A stretch of DNA of 6,161 nt, from NCBI GenBank assembly GCA_024636395.1, contig JAGXHD010000199.1, positions 1 through 6,161 of the forward strand, read 5' to 3'. The translations under genes were made by a program, and so were the position numbers. Below are positions 1 through 6,079 of this stretch, piece after piece; position 1 is the stretch's first letter; each line of letters starts with the position of its first letter. A model generated the notes under the pieces. That model did no database searches. It saw only the letters and a program-made list of their open reading frames with translations, and had not been told where the DNA came from. The stretch is from Sulfitobacter sp. (lineage in GTDB: Bacteria > Pseudomonadota > Alphaproteobacteria > Rhodobacterales > Rhodobacteraceae).

Positions 1-202
1 CGTCGGCAGAGCTGCAGCGGAACCCATATTTTGCCTCGACACGTCGGGCGGCCAGATCGAGGGCGGTTCGGCTGCGCGTGTCAAAGTCATCCACGCGATA
101 CGTCTGGCGCGCCGTCAGGTAGTCGTTGATCACGGTAGACGGCGAATAACAGTCTTCTTCGACCCCATCGGGCCAGCGGATGCGAAACCTTGTCTCAGGC
201 AT
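1..202 (-). CDS. nitG: MSMEG_0570 family nitrogen starvation response protein (partial, N-terminal part)
   Basis: The first 67 codons of a small protein are visible, from ATG at 202-200 to the window edge. It opens with MPETRFRIRWPDG and continues with a CYSPS segment (residues 18-22) and KYGFRCSSAD (58-67). This pattern is typical of the MSMEG_0570 family, whose members are usually about 90-100 residues, so roughly a quarter to a third is missing. No enzymatic function is established for the family; it is known only as a constant member of Nit1C clusters. The start is supported by an AAGGAG Shine-Dalgarno at 215-210, 7 nt upstream. It overlaps the end of the AIR-synthase-like gene by 8 nt, so translation is probably coupled. 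The family call rests on motif recognition and on context. The flavin-dependent oxidoreductase gene normally follows outside the window. Confidence 0.85.
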   Translation of the reverse strand, partial: MPETRFRIRWPDGVEEDCYSPSTVINDYLTARQTYRVDDFDTRSRTALDLAARRVEAKYGFRCSSAD

Positions 203-1169
203 GGGAAGGCTCCTTGATCGGAGCAAGGCCGAGGTAGGGAGCGGCAGCATGATCCCAGATCACGTGCTGTGTTTTGCCGTCAGTCAGGCATAGGGTGCTG
301 CCGGCTTCAACCTTGCCGATGACGACCGCGTCAATATCATGCTTGTGAAAGCGAGAGAGGACAGCGGTCGCGTCTGCACCTTTCGCAGTCAACAGAAAGC
401 CAAAGCTGGGAAAGGCTGTCATCCAGCGGGCTAGGTCGCCATCCGGCGGCGAGATGCGGCCGGGGTCGATCGAGATGCTGACGCCAGAACATTCCGCCAG
501 CATCAGCGCAGTCCCCGCGATGCCGCCCTGACTGATATCCTTGCCCGCCGTCACGAGGCCGTCTTCGGCCAGTCCGGGCAGGATTTCCATATCCGCACGC
601 AGGCGCGCGTGAGGGGCGTTCAGAAAGGCGGGAAAGTTGCTACTATCGCCAGCATAGGCCCCACGCATGTCTGCACTGGCGATGAGCAGGTCGCCGGGTT
701 GTGCATCGAAGCTGGTTATCAATGCCTTGGCGCGTCCCCAGATCGCTGCTGCGAGTTGCGGTTGGGCTGTGCGAAGGTTCGTATGCCCCCCGACGATCGG
801 GATGCCATAGGCTTCCGATGCTTCTTTCATTCCGCGCAAAATCTCCTGCGCGGTGGCGGCATCTGGCGACCAAAGCGCGTTCGTCAATGCGATGGGTCTG
901 CCACCCATTGCGAGGATATCGCTCATGTTGACCATGACCGCGCACCAGCCTGCGAACCAAGGTGCGGAGGACACAAAATCATTCATGAACCCTTCGGTCG
1001 CCATGAGCTGCCAGCCCTCGCCGTCGGGGATCGCAGCAGCATCGTCGCCAGGGCGTCCGGGGCTGTTCTGTGTCAAGTCAAGGGCTACACAGGCAATGTC
1101 GATGTCGCGCTTTCCCGTCACATTGGGATGCGCTGCCAGATGCGCGGCAAGGGCGGCAACGTCGATCAT
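195..1169 (-). CDS. nitF: Sll0787 family AIR synthase-like protein
   Basis: This is a 324-residue protein of the AIR synthase-related superfamily (PurM, SelD, ThiL, HypE fold), which uses ATP to activate a carbonyl or similar oxygen. Superfamily motifs, numbered from the start chosen here, are GDDAA (41-45, ATP/metal loop), NMSDILAMGG (81-90), GGHT (127-130) and KDISQGG (210-216, C-terminal domain). The substrate is unknown; it is not purine PurM, because no purine genes are nearby and it belongs to the Nit1C-linked subfamily. The reading frame is open back to a TTG at 1196. I prefer ATG at 1169 because it forms an ATGA overlap with the acetyltransferase stop and has GAGAAGG 8 nt upstream, whereas the TTG start would give a 31-nt overlap. 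In mycobacteria this domain is fused to the acetyltransferase; here the two are separate genes, as in Synechocystis. Length and motifs look intact. Confidence 0.9.
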   Translation of the reverse strand: MIDVAALAAHLAAHPNVTGKRDIDIACVALDLTQNSPGRPGDDAAAIPDGEGWQLMATEGFMNDFVSSAPWFAGWCAVMVNMSDILAMGGRPIALTNALWSPDAATAQEILRGMKEASEAYGIPIVGGHTNLRTAQPQLAAAIWGRAKALITSFDAQPGDLLIASADMRGAYAGDSSNFPAFLNAPHARLRADMEILPGLAEDGLVTAGKDISQGGIAGTALMLAECSGVSISIDPGRISPPDGDLARWMTAFPSFGFLLTAKGADATAVLSRFHKHDIDAVVIGKVEAGSTLCLTDGKTQHVIWDHAAAPYLGLAPIKEPSHA

Positions 1170-1708
1170 GCCACGCGCCTTCTCAGGGACATCCAACCAC
1201 GCGCGGGATCTTTCACGGGAGGATAGGCCGCAAGATCGGCTTGCATCTTCATATGTGGATGGCCGTGGAGGTCTGTTTGCCCCACCGATTGCCAGTGTAA
1301 ACTCTCAAACATCGGCACGTTTTGCATTTGCACATGGGCCAAAAACATGTGGCAGCCACGCGCATGTGCCGTGCCGACAGCAAGACGGATCAATTCGGCA
1401 CCAAGCCGCCCCACACGACGATAGGCAGGGGCCACAGCCAAACGTCCTCCCCACCAAACACCAGGACTGTCTTCGTGGATGCGCACGGTGCCGACGACCT
1501 CATCCGCCTCTGAGGCCATCGTCGAAATGGCCACCAACGGCAGCGCGTTTCGGTCGGTGGCGTCACGGTCGTGGTCTTCGAATATGCTCTGTTCAGTCAC
1601 GAATGTCCGGTGTCTAAGCGAGGCGGCACCGCCGATTTCCCAACTTTCCGTCGCAAGGCGGATCAGGAATTCCGGTGTCACAAAAGCGGCAGGGCCTTCG
1701 ATGATCAT
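1166..1708 (-). CDS. nitE: GNAT-family N-acetyltransferase (MSMEG_0567/Sll0786 type)
   Basis: This 180-residue protein has a single GNAT fold. Residues 31-44 (LRHRTFVTEQSIFE) match the N-terminal region of acetyltransferases that read R-x-x-V-F-v-x-E-Q. VVGTVRI (71-77) is the central strand. LAVAPAYRRVGRLG (90-103) is motif A, with the acetyl-CoA pyrophosphate loop R-R-V-G-R-L-G at 97-103. The late MFESLHWQSVG segment (133-143) is the usual motif B region. It would transfer an acetyl group from acetyl-CoA to an unknown amine, probably a pathway intermediate given its fixed place between the radical SAM and AIR-synthase-like genes. Its ATG overlaps the radical SAM stop as ATGA (1708-1705), with GGAAG at 1720-1716, and its own stop overlaps the next start the same way. 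Cytoplasmic; no signal peptide. GNAT membership is secure, but the substrate is unknown. Confidence 0.9.
   Translation of the reverse strand: MIIEGPAAFVTPEFLIRLATESWEIGGAASLRHRTFVTEQSIFEDHDRDATDRNALPLVAISTMASEADEVVGTVRIHEDSPGVWWGGRLAVAPAYRRVGRLGAELIRLAVGTAHARGCHMFLAHVQMQNVPMFESLHWQSVGQTDLHGHPHMKMQADLAAYPPVKDPARGWMSLRRRVA
1178..1184 (-). promoter_or_regulatory. Ribosome binding site supporting the nitF start at 1169
   Basis: GAGAAGG on the minus strand lies 8 nt before ATG 1169, within the last codons of nitE. Together with the ATGA overlap, it favours this ATG over the upstream in-frame TTG at 1196. Confidence 0.6.
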
Positions 1709-2829
1709 GACACGGCTTCCATCGTCGGACGCTTGAACTTTTCAAAGGCCGAGAGCGCCGAACAGGCACCACAGCGGCCACAGCCTGCCTTGATATCTTC
1801 TGCCCGCATCCCGCGATTAACGATCATCTGCGACAAGGGACCAAGCACGTTATGCATGAAGGCTGAGGTTGGCGCAGGATGGCTTTCCAACGGGGTGCCG
1901 GTCACGGGTACGAAAGGCACGACGAAAGGATAGACGCCGAGCGTGGTTAGGCGCTCGCACATCGCCAAGATCGCGTCTTCGGTGTCACCCAAACCCGCGA
2001 GAATATAGGTTGAAACCTGACCCCAGCCAAAGACCTCAACCGCAGCGGCGAAACTGTCGAAGTATTTTTCCAACGAGACCTGCGACTTGCCAGGCATGAT
2101 TTTCTGTCGCAACTCGGGGGTCACGACCTCGAGGTGCATTCCAAGACTGTCGATGCCCGCATCTTTCATTCGGCGGTGCCAGGCGTCATCCTCGGGCGGT
2201 TCGCATTGTGCCTGCAAGGGCAGATCAACAGCGGCACGAATTGCCTCGGCGCTTTCGGCTAAGACCTTGGCCCCGCGATCTTTGCCTGCGGGCGTACCGG
2301 TTGTCATAACCATATGTTTGACCCCGTCCAGCGTGACCGCCGCGCGGGCGACCTCGGCGAGTTGAGAGGGGGTTTTGTGGGCAATGGTTCGACCGGCTTC
2401 AAGGCTTTGACCGATGGCGCAGAACTTGCAGGTTTTCTTGCGGCTTTCGTACCGGATACAGGTCTGCAATACCGTTGTCGCCAACACATCTTTGGCGTGG
2501 AGCTGTGCGATATGGCTGTAGGGCACGCCATCAGCTGTGGACAGATCGAGGAACTTTGCCCGCTGCGGAAATTGCACGTCTGCAAAGAACTCACCGTTTT
2601 TTAGCACGCGCGCGTTGCCCGCCGCATCAGGAACCCCAACTAGATATGGCGATTCAAAAGCGGTCGCAGTATGGACAGGGATCATCACGGTCATGCCGCC
2701 AATCGTAACGGCTTTATGGTCGGTTGGCCCCGCGCCGCCACGCCTGCTGTCAGCCCCGGCGCGGGGATCGACAAGGCGCATGCCACGGGTTTGCAGATCG
2801 TTGATCAGGTCGCCGGTTGTCACTTGCAT
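1705..2829 (-). CDS. nitD: Radical SAM protein, MSMEG_0568 family
   Basis: This 374-residue protein most likely binds a [4Fe-4S] cluster and cleaves S-adenosylmethionine to start radical chemistry on an unknown substrate. The three candidate cluster cysteines are C124, C134 and C137 (TCIRYESRKKTCKFCAIG). The spacing is CX9CX2C rather than the classic CX3CX2C. The aromatic residue before the last Cys (F136) is typical of the superfamily. About 120 residues precede the motif, which is long for a bare TIM-barrel enzyme and suggests an N-terminal extension domain. The C-terminus has a second cysteine group, GCGRCGACSALS (C350, C353, C356), which could bind an auxiliary cluster. The gene starts 1 nt after the nitrilase stop; its GGAGGA ribosome binding site (2840-2835) lies inside the nitrilase end. 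It ends in an ATGA overlap with the acetyltransferase. Family assignment comes from motif and cluster context. Confidence 0.92.
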   Translation of the reverse strand: MQVTTGDLINDLQTRGMRLVDPRAGADSRRGGAGPTDHKAVTIGGMTVMIPVHTATAFESPYLVGVPDAAGNARVLKNGEFFADVQFPQRAKFLDLSTADGVPYSHIAQLHAKDVLATTVLQTCIRYESRKKTCKFCAIGQSLEAGRTIAHKTPSQLAEVARAAVTLDGVKHMVMTTGTPAGKDRGAKVLAESAEAIRAAVDLPLQAQCEPPEDDAWHRRMKDAGIDSLGMHLEVVTPELRQKIMPGKSQVSLEKYFDSFAAAVEVFGWGQVSTYILAGLGDTEDAILAMCERLTTLGVYPFVVPFVPVTGTPLESHPAPTSAFMHNVLGPLSQMIVNRGMRAEDIKAGCGRCGACSALSAFEKFKRPTMEAVS

Positions 2830-2830
2830 A

Positions 2831-3796
2831 TCAGTCCTCCAATGGGATCGGCTGAAACTGTGGGCCAGTTGCGGTTATGTGCCGTGTGGGGGTCAAATCG
2901 GTATTGTGATGCAGGGAAAGAAGCTCGGGGCGGGCATAGTGACCGACAGAATCCATCATCCGTTTGCGCTTGGTCACGAGAGCCATGTCGAGATCGCCGT
3001 AAAGAATACCCTCACCGCGCGTCAAAGGTGGCACGACGTGCCGCCCTTCGGGCGTCACAATGCATGTCATGCACCCGTCGCGCAGGGCCTTTTGCAAGTC
3101 AGTGTCAAGCGTGATGCTCTCTATCTGGTCATCGGTCAGCCAGCCAGTCGCATTCACGACAAAACACCCGGATTCAAGGGCATGGTGACGCATCGTGACT
3201 TCGATCTGTTCCCCAAAAATCGGCCCGACCAGCGACCCGGGAAACTGCGCAACGTGGATTTCCTCGTGTTGTGCCATGAGAGCAAAGCGGGCGAGCGGAT
3301 TGTAATGCTCCCAGCAAGCCAAAGCGCCGACGCGCCCGACGCGAGTGTCAACTACTTGAAGGCCTGCACCATCGCCTTGGCCCCAGACCATGCGTTCGTG
3401 ATAGGTCGGGGTGATTTTGCGGCGTTTGAGCAAGAGCGTGCCATTGGCATCGAAAATCAATTGGGCATTGTACAAAGAGCCATGGTCGCGCTCGTTGACG
3501 CCAAGTACGACGACCACCCCATGATGTGCACAACGTTGAGCCACGCGCCGCGTGTCGTCGGACGGGACCGTCACGGCCTGCTCATACAAATGAAGATGCG
3601 GCTTGCCTTGCTGGCAAGGCGGGAGAACAAACGAAAAATATGGATAAAAAGGCACGAAAGTTTCGGGAAAGACGATCAGGTCCGCGCCGTTACCAGCGGC
3701 TTCGTCGATAGCGTCAAACACGCGGGCCAACGTTTTTTCGCGGCTCGTAAGATCTGGTGCAATTTGTACGGCTGCAGCCTTGACGATCCGTGACAT
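2831..3796 (-). CDS. nitC: Nitrilase, Nit1C/Nit6803 clade
   Basis: This 321-residue carbon-nitrogen hydrolase is predicted to hydrolyse a nitrile (R-CN) to acid and ammonia in the cytoplasm. The full catalytic set is visible: Glu45 in FPETFVP, Lys127 in RRKITPTYHERMVW, Cys161 in ALACWEHYNPLAR, and the accessory Glu134. Each triad residue sits 8 positions earlier than in Synechocystis Nit6803 as I recall it (E53, K135, C169), which fits the same clade with a shorter N-terminus. HVAQFPGS (about 181-188) and the CWEHYNPL signature separate it from plant nitrilases and from omega-amidases. In Pseudomonas, the Nit1C nitrilase is needed for growth on cyanide; the natural substrate here cannot be read from the sequence. 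The start is supported by GGAGAG at 3807-3802, 5 nt upstream of the ATG. It lies 54 nt after the DsrE-like gene and 1 nt before the radical SAM gene. Confidence 0.95.
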   Translation of the reverse strand: MSRIVKAAAVQIAPDLTSREKTLARVFDAIDEAAGNGADLIVFPETFVPFYPYFSFVLPPCQQGKPHLHLYEQAVTVPSDDTRRVAQRCAHHGVVVVLGVNERDHGSLYNAQLIFDANGTLLLKRRKITPTYHERMVWGQGDGAGLQVVDTRVGRVGALACWEHYNPLARFALMAQHEEIHVAQFPGSLVGPIFGEQIEVTMRHHALESGCFVVNATGWLTDDQIESITLDTDLQKALRDGCMTCIVTPEGRHVVPPLTRGEGILYGDLDMALVTKRKRMMDSVGHYARPELLSLHHNTDLTPTRHITATGPQFQPIPLED

Positions 3797-3817
3797 GGGG
3801 TCTCTCCGAATGGATCA

Positions 3818-3840
3818 GCCGGGACGTCAAACGCCCCGGC
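3818..3840 (-). repeat. GC-rich intercistronic hairpin between nitB and nitC
   Basis: An imperfect inverted repeat fills much of the 54-nt gap between the first and second genes of the cluster. GCCGGG (3818-3823) pairs with CCCGGC (3835-3840). After one A-C mismatch (3824/3834), CGT (3825-3827) pairs with ACG (3831-3833), closing a 3-nt CAA loop. There is no T-run on either side, so it is not a standard intrinsic terminator. It could instead stabilise the 3' end of a processed upstream message, set a different expression level for the first gene, or mask the start of the nitrilase gene. The structure is plain in the sequence; the role is inference. Confidence 0.6.
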
Positions 3841-3850
3841 ATTAACAGGG

Positions 3851-4333
3851 TTAAAGCGTCCAGGTGTCGACGATGACGGCATTGTCGCGCACATGCAGCA
3901 GCTTGAGATCCAAGACATCCTGCGGGGCGATAGGAATGATCCCGGGCAGCAGCGAAGCTTCACCGTGACCGTAGAGCGCCTGCAGGGCAAATCGGCATGC
4001 ATAGATTTTGCTGCCCTCGGCCATGAACTTTTTCAGGTTATCCGCAAAGTTCTGGTGGCCCGGAAACGCTGCATCGCCGAGTGTCGGAAAACCGCGCTGG
4101 ATGCCCAGCGTGACACCGGGTCCATATAACAAAATTGATGTCTCGAACCCTTTGCGGGCGAGACGGATGGCGTTGAGCATATTGACCAGACCAATTGAAC
4201 CTTCGAAGGCCACGGTGTGAAAGGTCACTAAGGCCTTTTGGCCCGGCTCTGCCTTTACATCTTCAAATACCTTGTCCTCGTAATCGACGAAAAAATCGCC
4301 GTCCTTGTGTTTTTCCTGTGTGACTGCGGGCAT
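3851..4333 (-). CDS. nitB: MSMEG_0572/Sll0783 family nitrogen starvation response protein (DsrE-like)
   Basis: This 160-residue cytoplasmic protein is the first gene of the cluster. Its middle resembles the DsrE/F-like fold: a beta strand then a long helix at VTFHTVAFEGSIGLVNMLNAI (about 36-56), ILLYGPGV (67-74), and a late strand with one cysteine, KIYACRFALQALYG (109-122, Cys113), where DsrE-type proteins carry their reactive Cys. No sulfur-relay partner genes are nearby, so sulfur transfer is not implied. In Synechocystis, the homologue sll0783 is induced by nitrogen starvation and its loss impairs polyhydroxybutyrate accumulation; the biochemical role is unknown. The start has a near-perfect AAGGAGGA at 4348-4341, 7 nt before ATG, the strongest ribosome binding site in the window. 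This suggests high expression. A hairpin and 54 nt separate it from the nitrilase. Confidence 0.9.
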   Translation of the reverse strand: MPAVTQEKHKDGDFFVDYEDKVFEDVKAEPGQKALVTFHTVAFEGSIGLVNMLNAIRLARKGFETSILLYGPGVTLGIQRGFPTLGDAAFPGHQNFADNLKKFMAEGSKIYACRFALQALYGHGEASLLPGIIPIAPQDVLDLKLLHVRDNAVIVDTWTL

Positions 4334-4340
4334 GTGAGAC

Positions 4341-4348
4341 TCCTCCTT
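4341..4348 (-). promoter_or_regulatory. Very strong Shine-Dalgarno of nitB
   Basis: AAGGAGGA on the minus strand lies 7 nt before the ATG at 4333. It is an almost complete match to the anti-Shine-Dalgarno sequence and is stronger than any other ribosome binding site in the window. It fixes the nitB start and suggests that NitB is made in excess over the enzymes downstream. Confidence 0.85.
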
Positions 4349-4392
4349 GATTGGTCGGCCAGTTTAGGCCGCGATGCACCTCAACCTTGTCG

Positions 4393-4408
4393 TGCAGACT
4401 GAAATCCA
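4393..4408 (-). promoter_or_regulatory. Weak candidate sigma54 (-24/-12) promoter for the nit cluster
   Basis: On the minus strand, TGGATTTCAGTCTGCA has the invariant GG and GC elements separated by exactly 10 nt and ends in TGCA, as sigma54 promoters do. The CAC after TGG is missing. It lies 60 nt upstream of the nitB start. A nitrogen-related cluster, and a sigma54-dependent activator beside the homologous Pseudomonas cluster, make this reasonable. The match is incomplete, however, and GG-N10-GC occurs often by chance. Confidence 0.22.
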
Positions 4409-4514
4409 ATCAATCAAAGAGTCAATTATGCATACAATAATTTCGAGAATCTCACGTTGCCTGCGGTTTATTTAAGGAAAGCGCTCATTCTTTTTGCTAT
4501 GCAGAAAAGAATTA

Positions 4515-4543
4515 TTGCCGTGTTTCAAACATATCCATACAAA
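4515..4543 (+). promoter_or_regulatory. Candidate sigma70-type promoter of the MocR-type gene
   Basis: TTGCCG (4515-4520) and TACAAA (4538-4543) are spaced by 17 nt and sit about 40 nt upstream of the MocR-type ATG. Each hexamer matches the consensus at four of six positions. The -35 hexamer overlaps AATTATTG (4510-4517), one arm of an inverted repeat, which would suit autoregulation. Inference only. Confidence 0.3.
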
Positions 4544-4582
4544 TCGCTTCAATTTCGAATGGCCGCAGGATAGCTCAACAGC

Positions 4583-5944
4583 ATGAAAGACTGGACACCG
4601 ATTCTCAAAAACGACGGGCCCGCCCGCTATTTGCAGCTTGCCGATGCAATCGGAGAGGCGATCGCAAGCGGCACATTGCAGGATGGCGTGCGTCTGCCAC
4701 CTCAACGCAAACTTGCTGACAGGTTGGGTATAGACTTCACCACAGTTTCACGTGGCTATATCGAAGCGCGGGAGCGTGGACTGGTGAACAGCCACGTCGG
4801 ACGCGGCACCTTCGTGATCGGCACCAAACGCGCAGATCCGCAACGCGAGCAACGCCGACACGCTGACGTAGATCTCACCATGAACTTGCCTCCGGAACCG
4901 GATGACCCTGCGTTGGTCTCACGAATGGAAGCGGGTGTGCAGACCGTAACGGCCAACTTGCTCGATCTGCTCCGATATCAATCGTCTACCGGCAGCCAGA
5001 TCGATAAAGAAGCCGCATCAACGTGGTTGTCCTTGCGCGGTCTGGTTCCATCGCTCGACCGGCTTGCAGTGACACCCGGTGCACATCCGACGATCCTTGC
5101 GATTCTCCTAAGTTTGACCAAGCCGGGGGATGTCGTCCTGTCCGAGGATGTGACCTATCCCGGGATACGCAGCATATGCGCCCGACTGAATTTGCGCCTC
5201 GTTGGAATTCGCGGCGATGCAGATGGCATCGATCCCGAGGCGCTGAACGCAGCTATCGGACAATATCAGCCCAAAGCGCTGTATCTTAACCCGACGCTGA
5301 ACAACCCAACGACCCGGACGATCTCACTAGTGCGTCGACAGTCCATTGCGGACGTGATCATTTCACACGGTCTGCCCCTGATCGAGGACGACGCCTACGG
5401 CTTCATTCCCCCACATCCGCCGGCACCGCTGGCCAGTTTTGCGCCCGATTTGGTCTGGCACATCGGCGGGCTTGCCAAATGTATCGGCGCGGGGTTGCGC
5501 CTTGCTTACACCGTCGCCCCGAACAGCCACGCCGCCCGCGACTTGGCGCACCAGATCAAGATCATCTCGGTCATGCCGTCACCCTTGATGATGGCACTCG
5601 CAACGCGCTGGATCATTGACGGCACTGCAGACGGCATTCGCAGATTCGTCCGAGAGGAAACACAAGCGCGTCAGGCCATTGCATCCCAAGCCTTGGGTGG
5701 GTTTCAATTTGAGTCCGCTCCATATGCCTTCAACGTTTGGCTTCATCTTCCCAAAGGCATCACGCGAGCTGAAATTATCGGACGCATGGCAGGCACCGGG
5801 GTAGGGATCATGCCGTCGGAAGCCTTCACTGTATCCGGCAACCCCACCGAAGCAATCCGGGTCTGTCTAGGAGGGCAAATCCAGCGCAATCAGCTGCGCG
5901 ATGCCTTGGGCCTTCTCGCATACCTTATGTCGAGCACGGACTGA
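4583..5944 (+). CDS. MocR-subfamily GntR regulator / PLP-dependent aminotransferase-like protein
   Basis: This 453-residue two-domain protein has the usual MocR length. Residues about 12-80 form a GntR winged helix-turn-helix: LPPQRKLADRLG (38-49), TVSRGYIEARERGLV (54-68) and the wing GRGTFVIG (73-80). A short linker leads to a fold-type I aminotransferase domain from about residue 95. Its visible PLP-site residues are N241-P242-T243 (canonical NPTG, with Thr replacing Gly), the Asp pair D269-D270 in IEDDAYG for the pyridine nitrogen, the Schiff-base Lys299 in GGLAKCIGAGLRLAY, and the phosphate-contacting Arg306. It should therefore bind PLP and sense an amine or amino acid, as GabR does, rather than act in metabolism. 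Placed head-to-head with the nit cluster across 249 nt, it is the natural candidate for its regulator, though the target is unproven. The start has AGGA at 4567-4570, 12 nt upstream, which is a weak and distant site. Confidence 0.93.
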   Translation: MKDWTPILKNDGPARYLQLADAIGEAIASGTLQDGVRLPPQRKLADRLGIDFTTVSRGYIEARERGLVNSHVGRGTFVIGTKRADPQREQRRHADVDLTMNLPPEPDDPALVSRMEAGVQTVTANLLDLLRYQSSTGSQIDKEAASTWLSLRGLVPSLDRLAVTPGAHPTILAILLSLTKPGDVVLSEDVTYPGIRSICARLNLRLVGIRGDADGIDPEALNAAIGQYQPKALYLNPTLNNPTTRTISLVRRQSIADVIISHGLPLIEDDAYGFIPPHPPAPLASFAPDLVWHIGGLAKCIGAGLRLAYTVAPNSHAARDLAHQIKIISVMPSPLMMALATRWIIDGTADGIRRFVREETQARQAIASQALGGFQFESAPYAFNVWLHLPKGITRAEIIGRMAGTGVGIMPSEAFTVSGNPTEAIRVCLGGQIQRNQLRDALGLLAYLMSSTD

Positions 5945-6079
5945 AGCTTTCGTATTTGGTTGCAAAAGTGCCTGTTCTCGAGCAATGGCGCACGAGCAAA
6001 ACGTGGGTCCCAATCGACCGTTTCATTGTTAGGTGTTTAAGCAATCCTGCTGCATAACTGCCGTTGCCACAGTAAGTGT
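5945..6079. other. Intergenic stretch with no recognisable gene
   Basis: These 135 nt lie between the MocR-type stop and the insertion-sequence end. I see no open reading frame with a ribosome binding site, no RNA gene, and no GC hairpin followed by a T-run. A short direct repeat, CGAGCAA (5979-5985 and 5993-5999), is within what chance gives. The stretch may be the remnant of a locus interrupted by the insertion. Confidence 0.5.
6072..6079. repeat. Candidate 8-bp target site duplication (one copy)
   Basis: GTAAGTGT directly abuts the predicted insertion-sequence end. IS6-family elements duplicate 8 bp on insertion, so this octamer should recur just past the other end of the element if insertion was simple. 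The second copy lies outside the window. Confidence 0.3.

Larger units (their letters stand above)
4334..4582. promoter_or_regulatory. Divergent control region between nitB and the MocR-type gene
   Basis: These 249 nt contain no gene and must hold the start signals of both divergent units. The section from about 4400 to 4560 is clearly AT-richer than the flanking coding DNA. It contains four CAAT boxes (the first at about 4407-4410, the last at 4435-4438), a TATGCATA palindrome (4427-4434), and the inverted pair CAATAATT (4435-4442) / AATTATTG (4510-4517). MocR proteins commonly bind repeats in the gap between their own gene and a divergent target, so operators are expected here. None can be fixed by eye. 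Confidence 0.6.

Noticed and set aside
853..1617. Plus-strand open frame of 254 codons opposite nitF and nitE
   Set aside because: Low-complexity, Arg/Pro/Ser-rich translation with no motif; both minus-strand genes beneath it are well supported.
2537..3793. Plus-strand open frame of 418 codons opposite the nitrilase gene
   Set aside because: It is antisense to a gene with an intact catalytic triad, has no recognisable domain, and looks like a codon-bias shadow.
3818..3840. Intrinsic terminator between nitB and nitC
   Set aside because: The hairpin is real, but no U-tract follows on either strand and the downstream genes have no obvious promoter of their own.
4420..4425. TTGACT on the minus strand as a sigma70 -35 box for nitB
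   Set aside because: No acceptable -10 hexamer is found 16-18 nt downstream (TTCAGT, TCAGTC or CAGTCT).
4427..4434. TATGCATA palindrome as a stand-alone operator
   Set aside because: The symmetry stops at 8 bp, and such short AT-rich palindromes are common by chance.
5971..5999. Possible terminator after the MocR gene (GTGC/GCAC and CTCG/CGAG pairs)
   Set aside because: Stems are only 4 bp with long loops, and no T-run follows.
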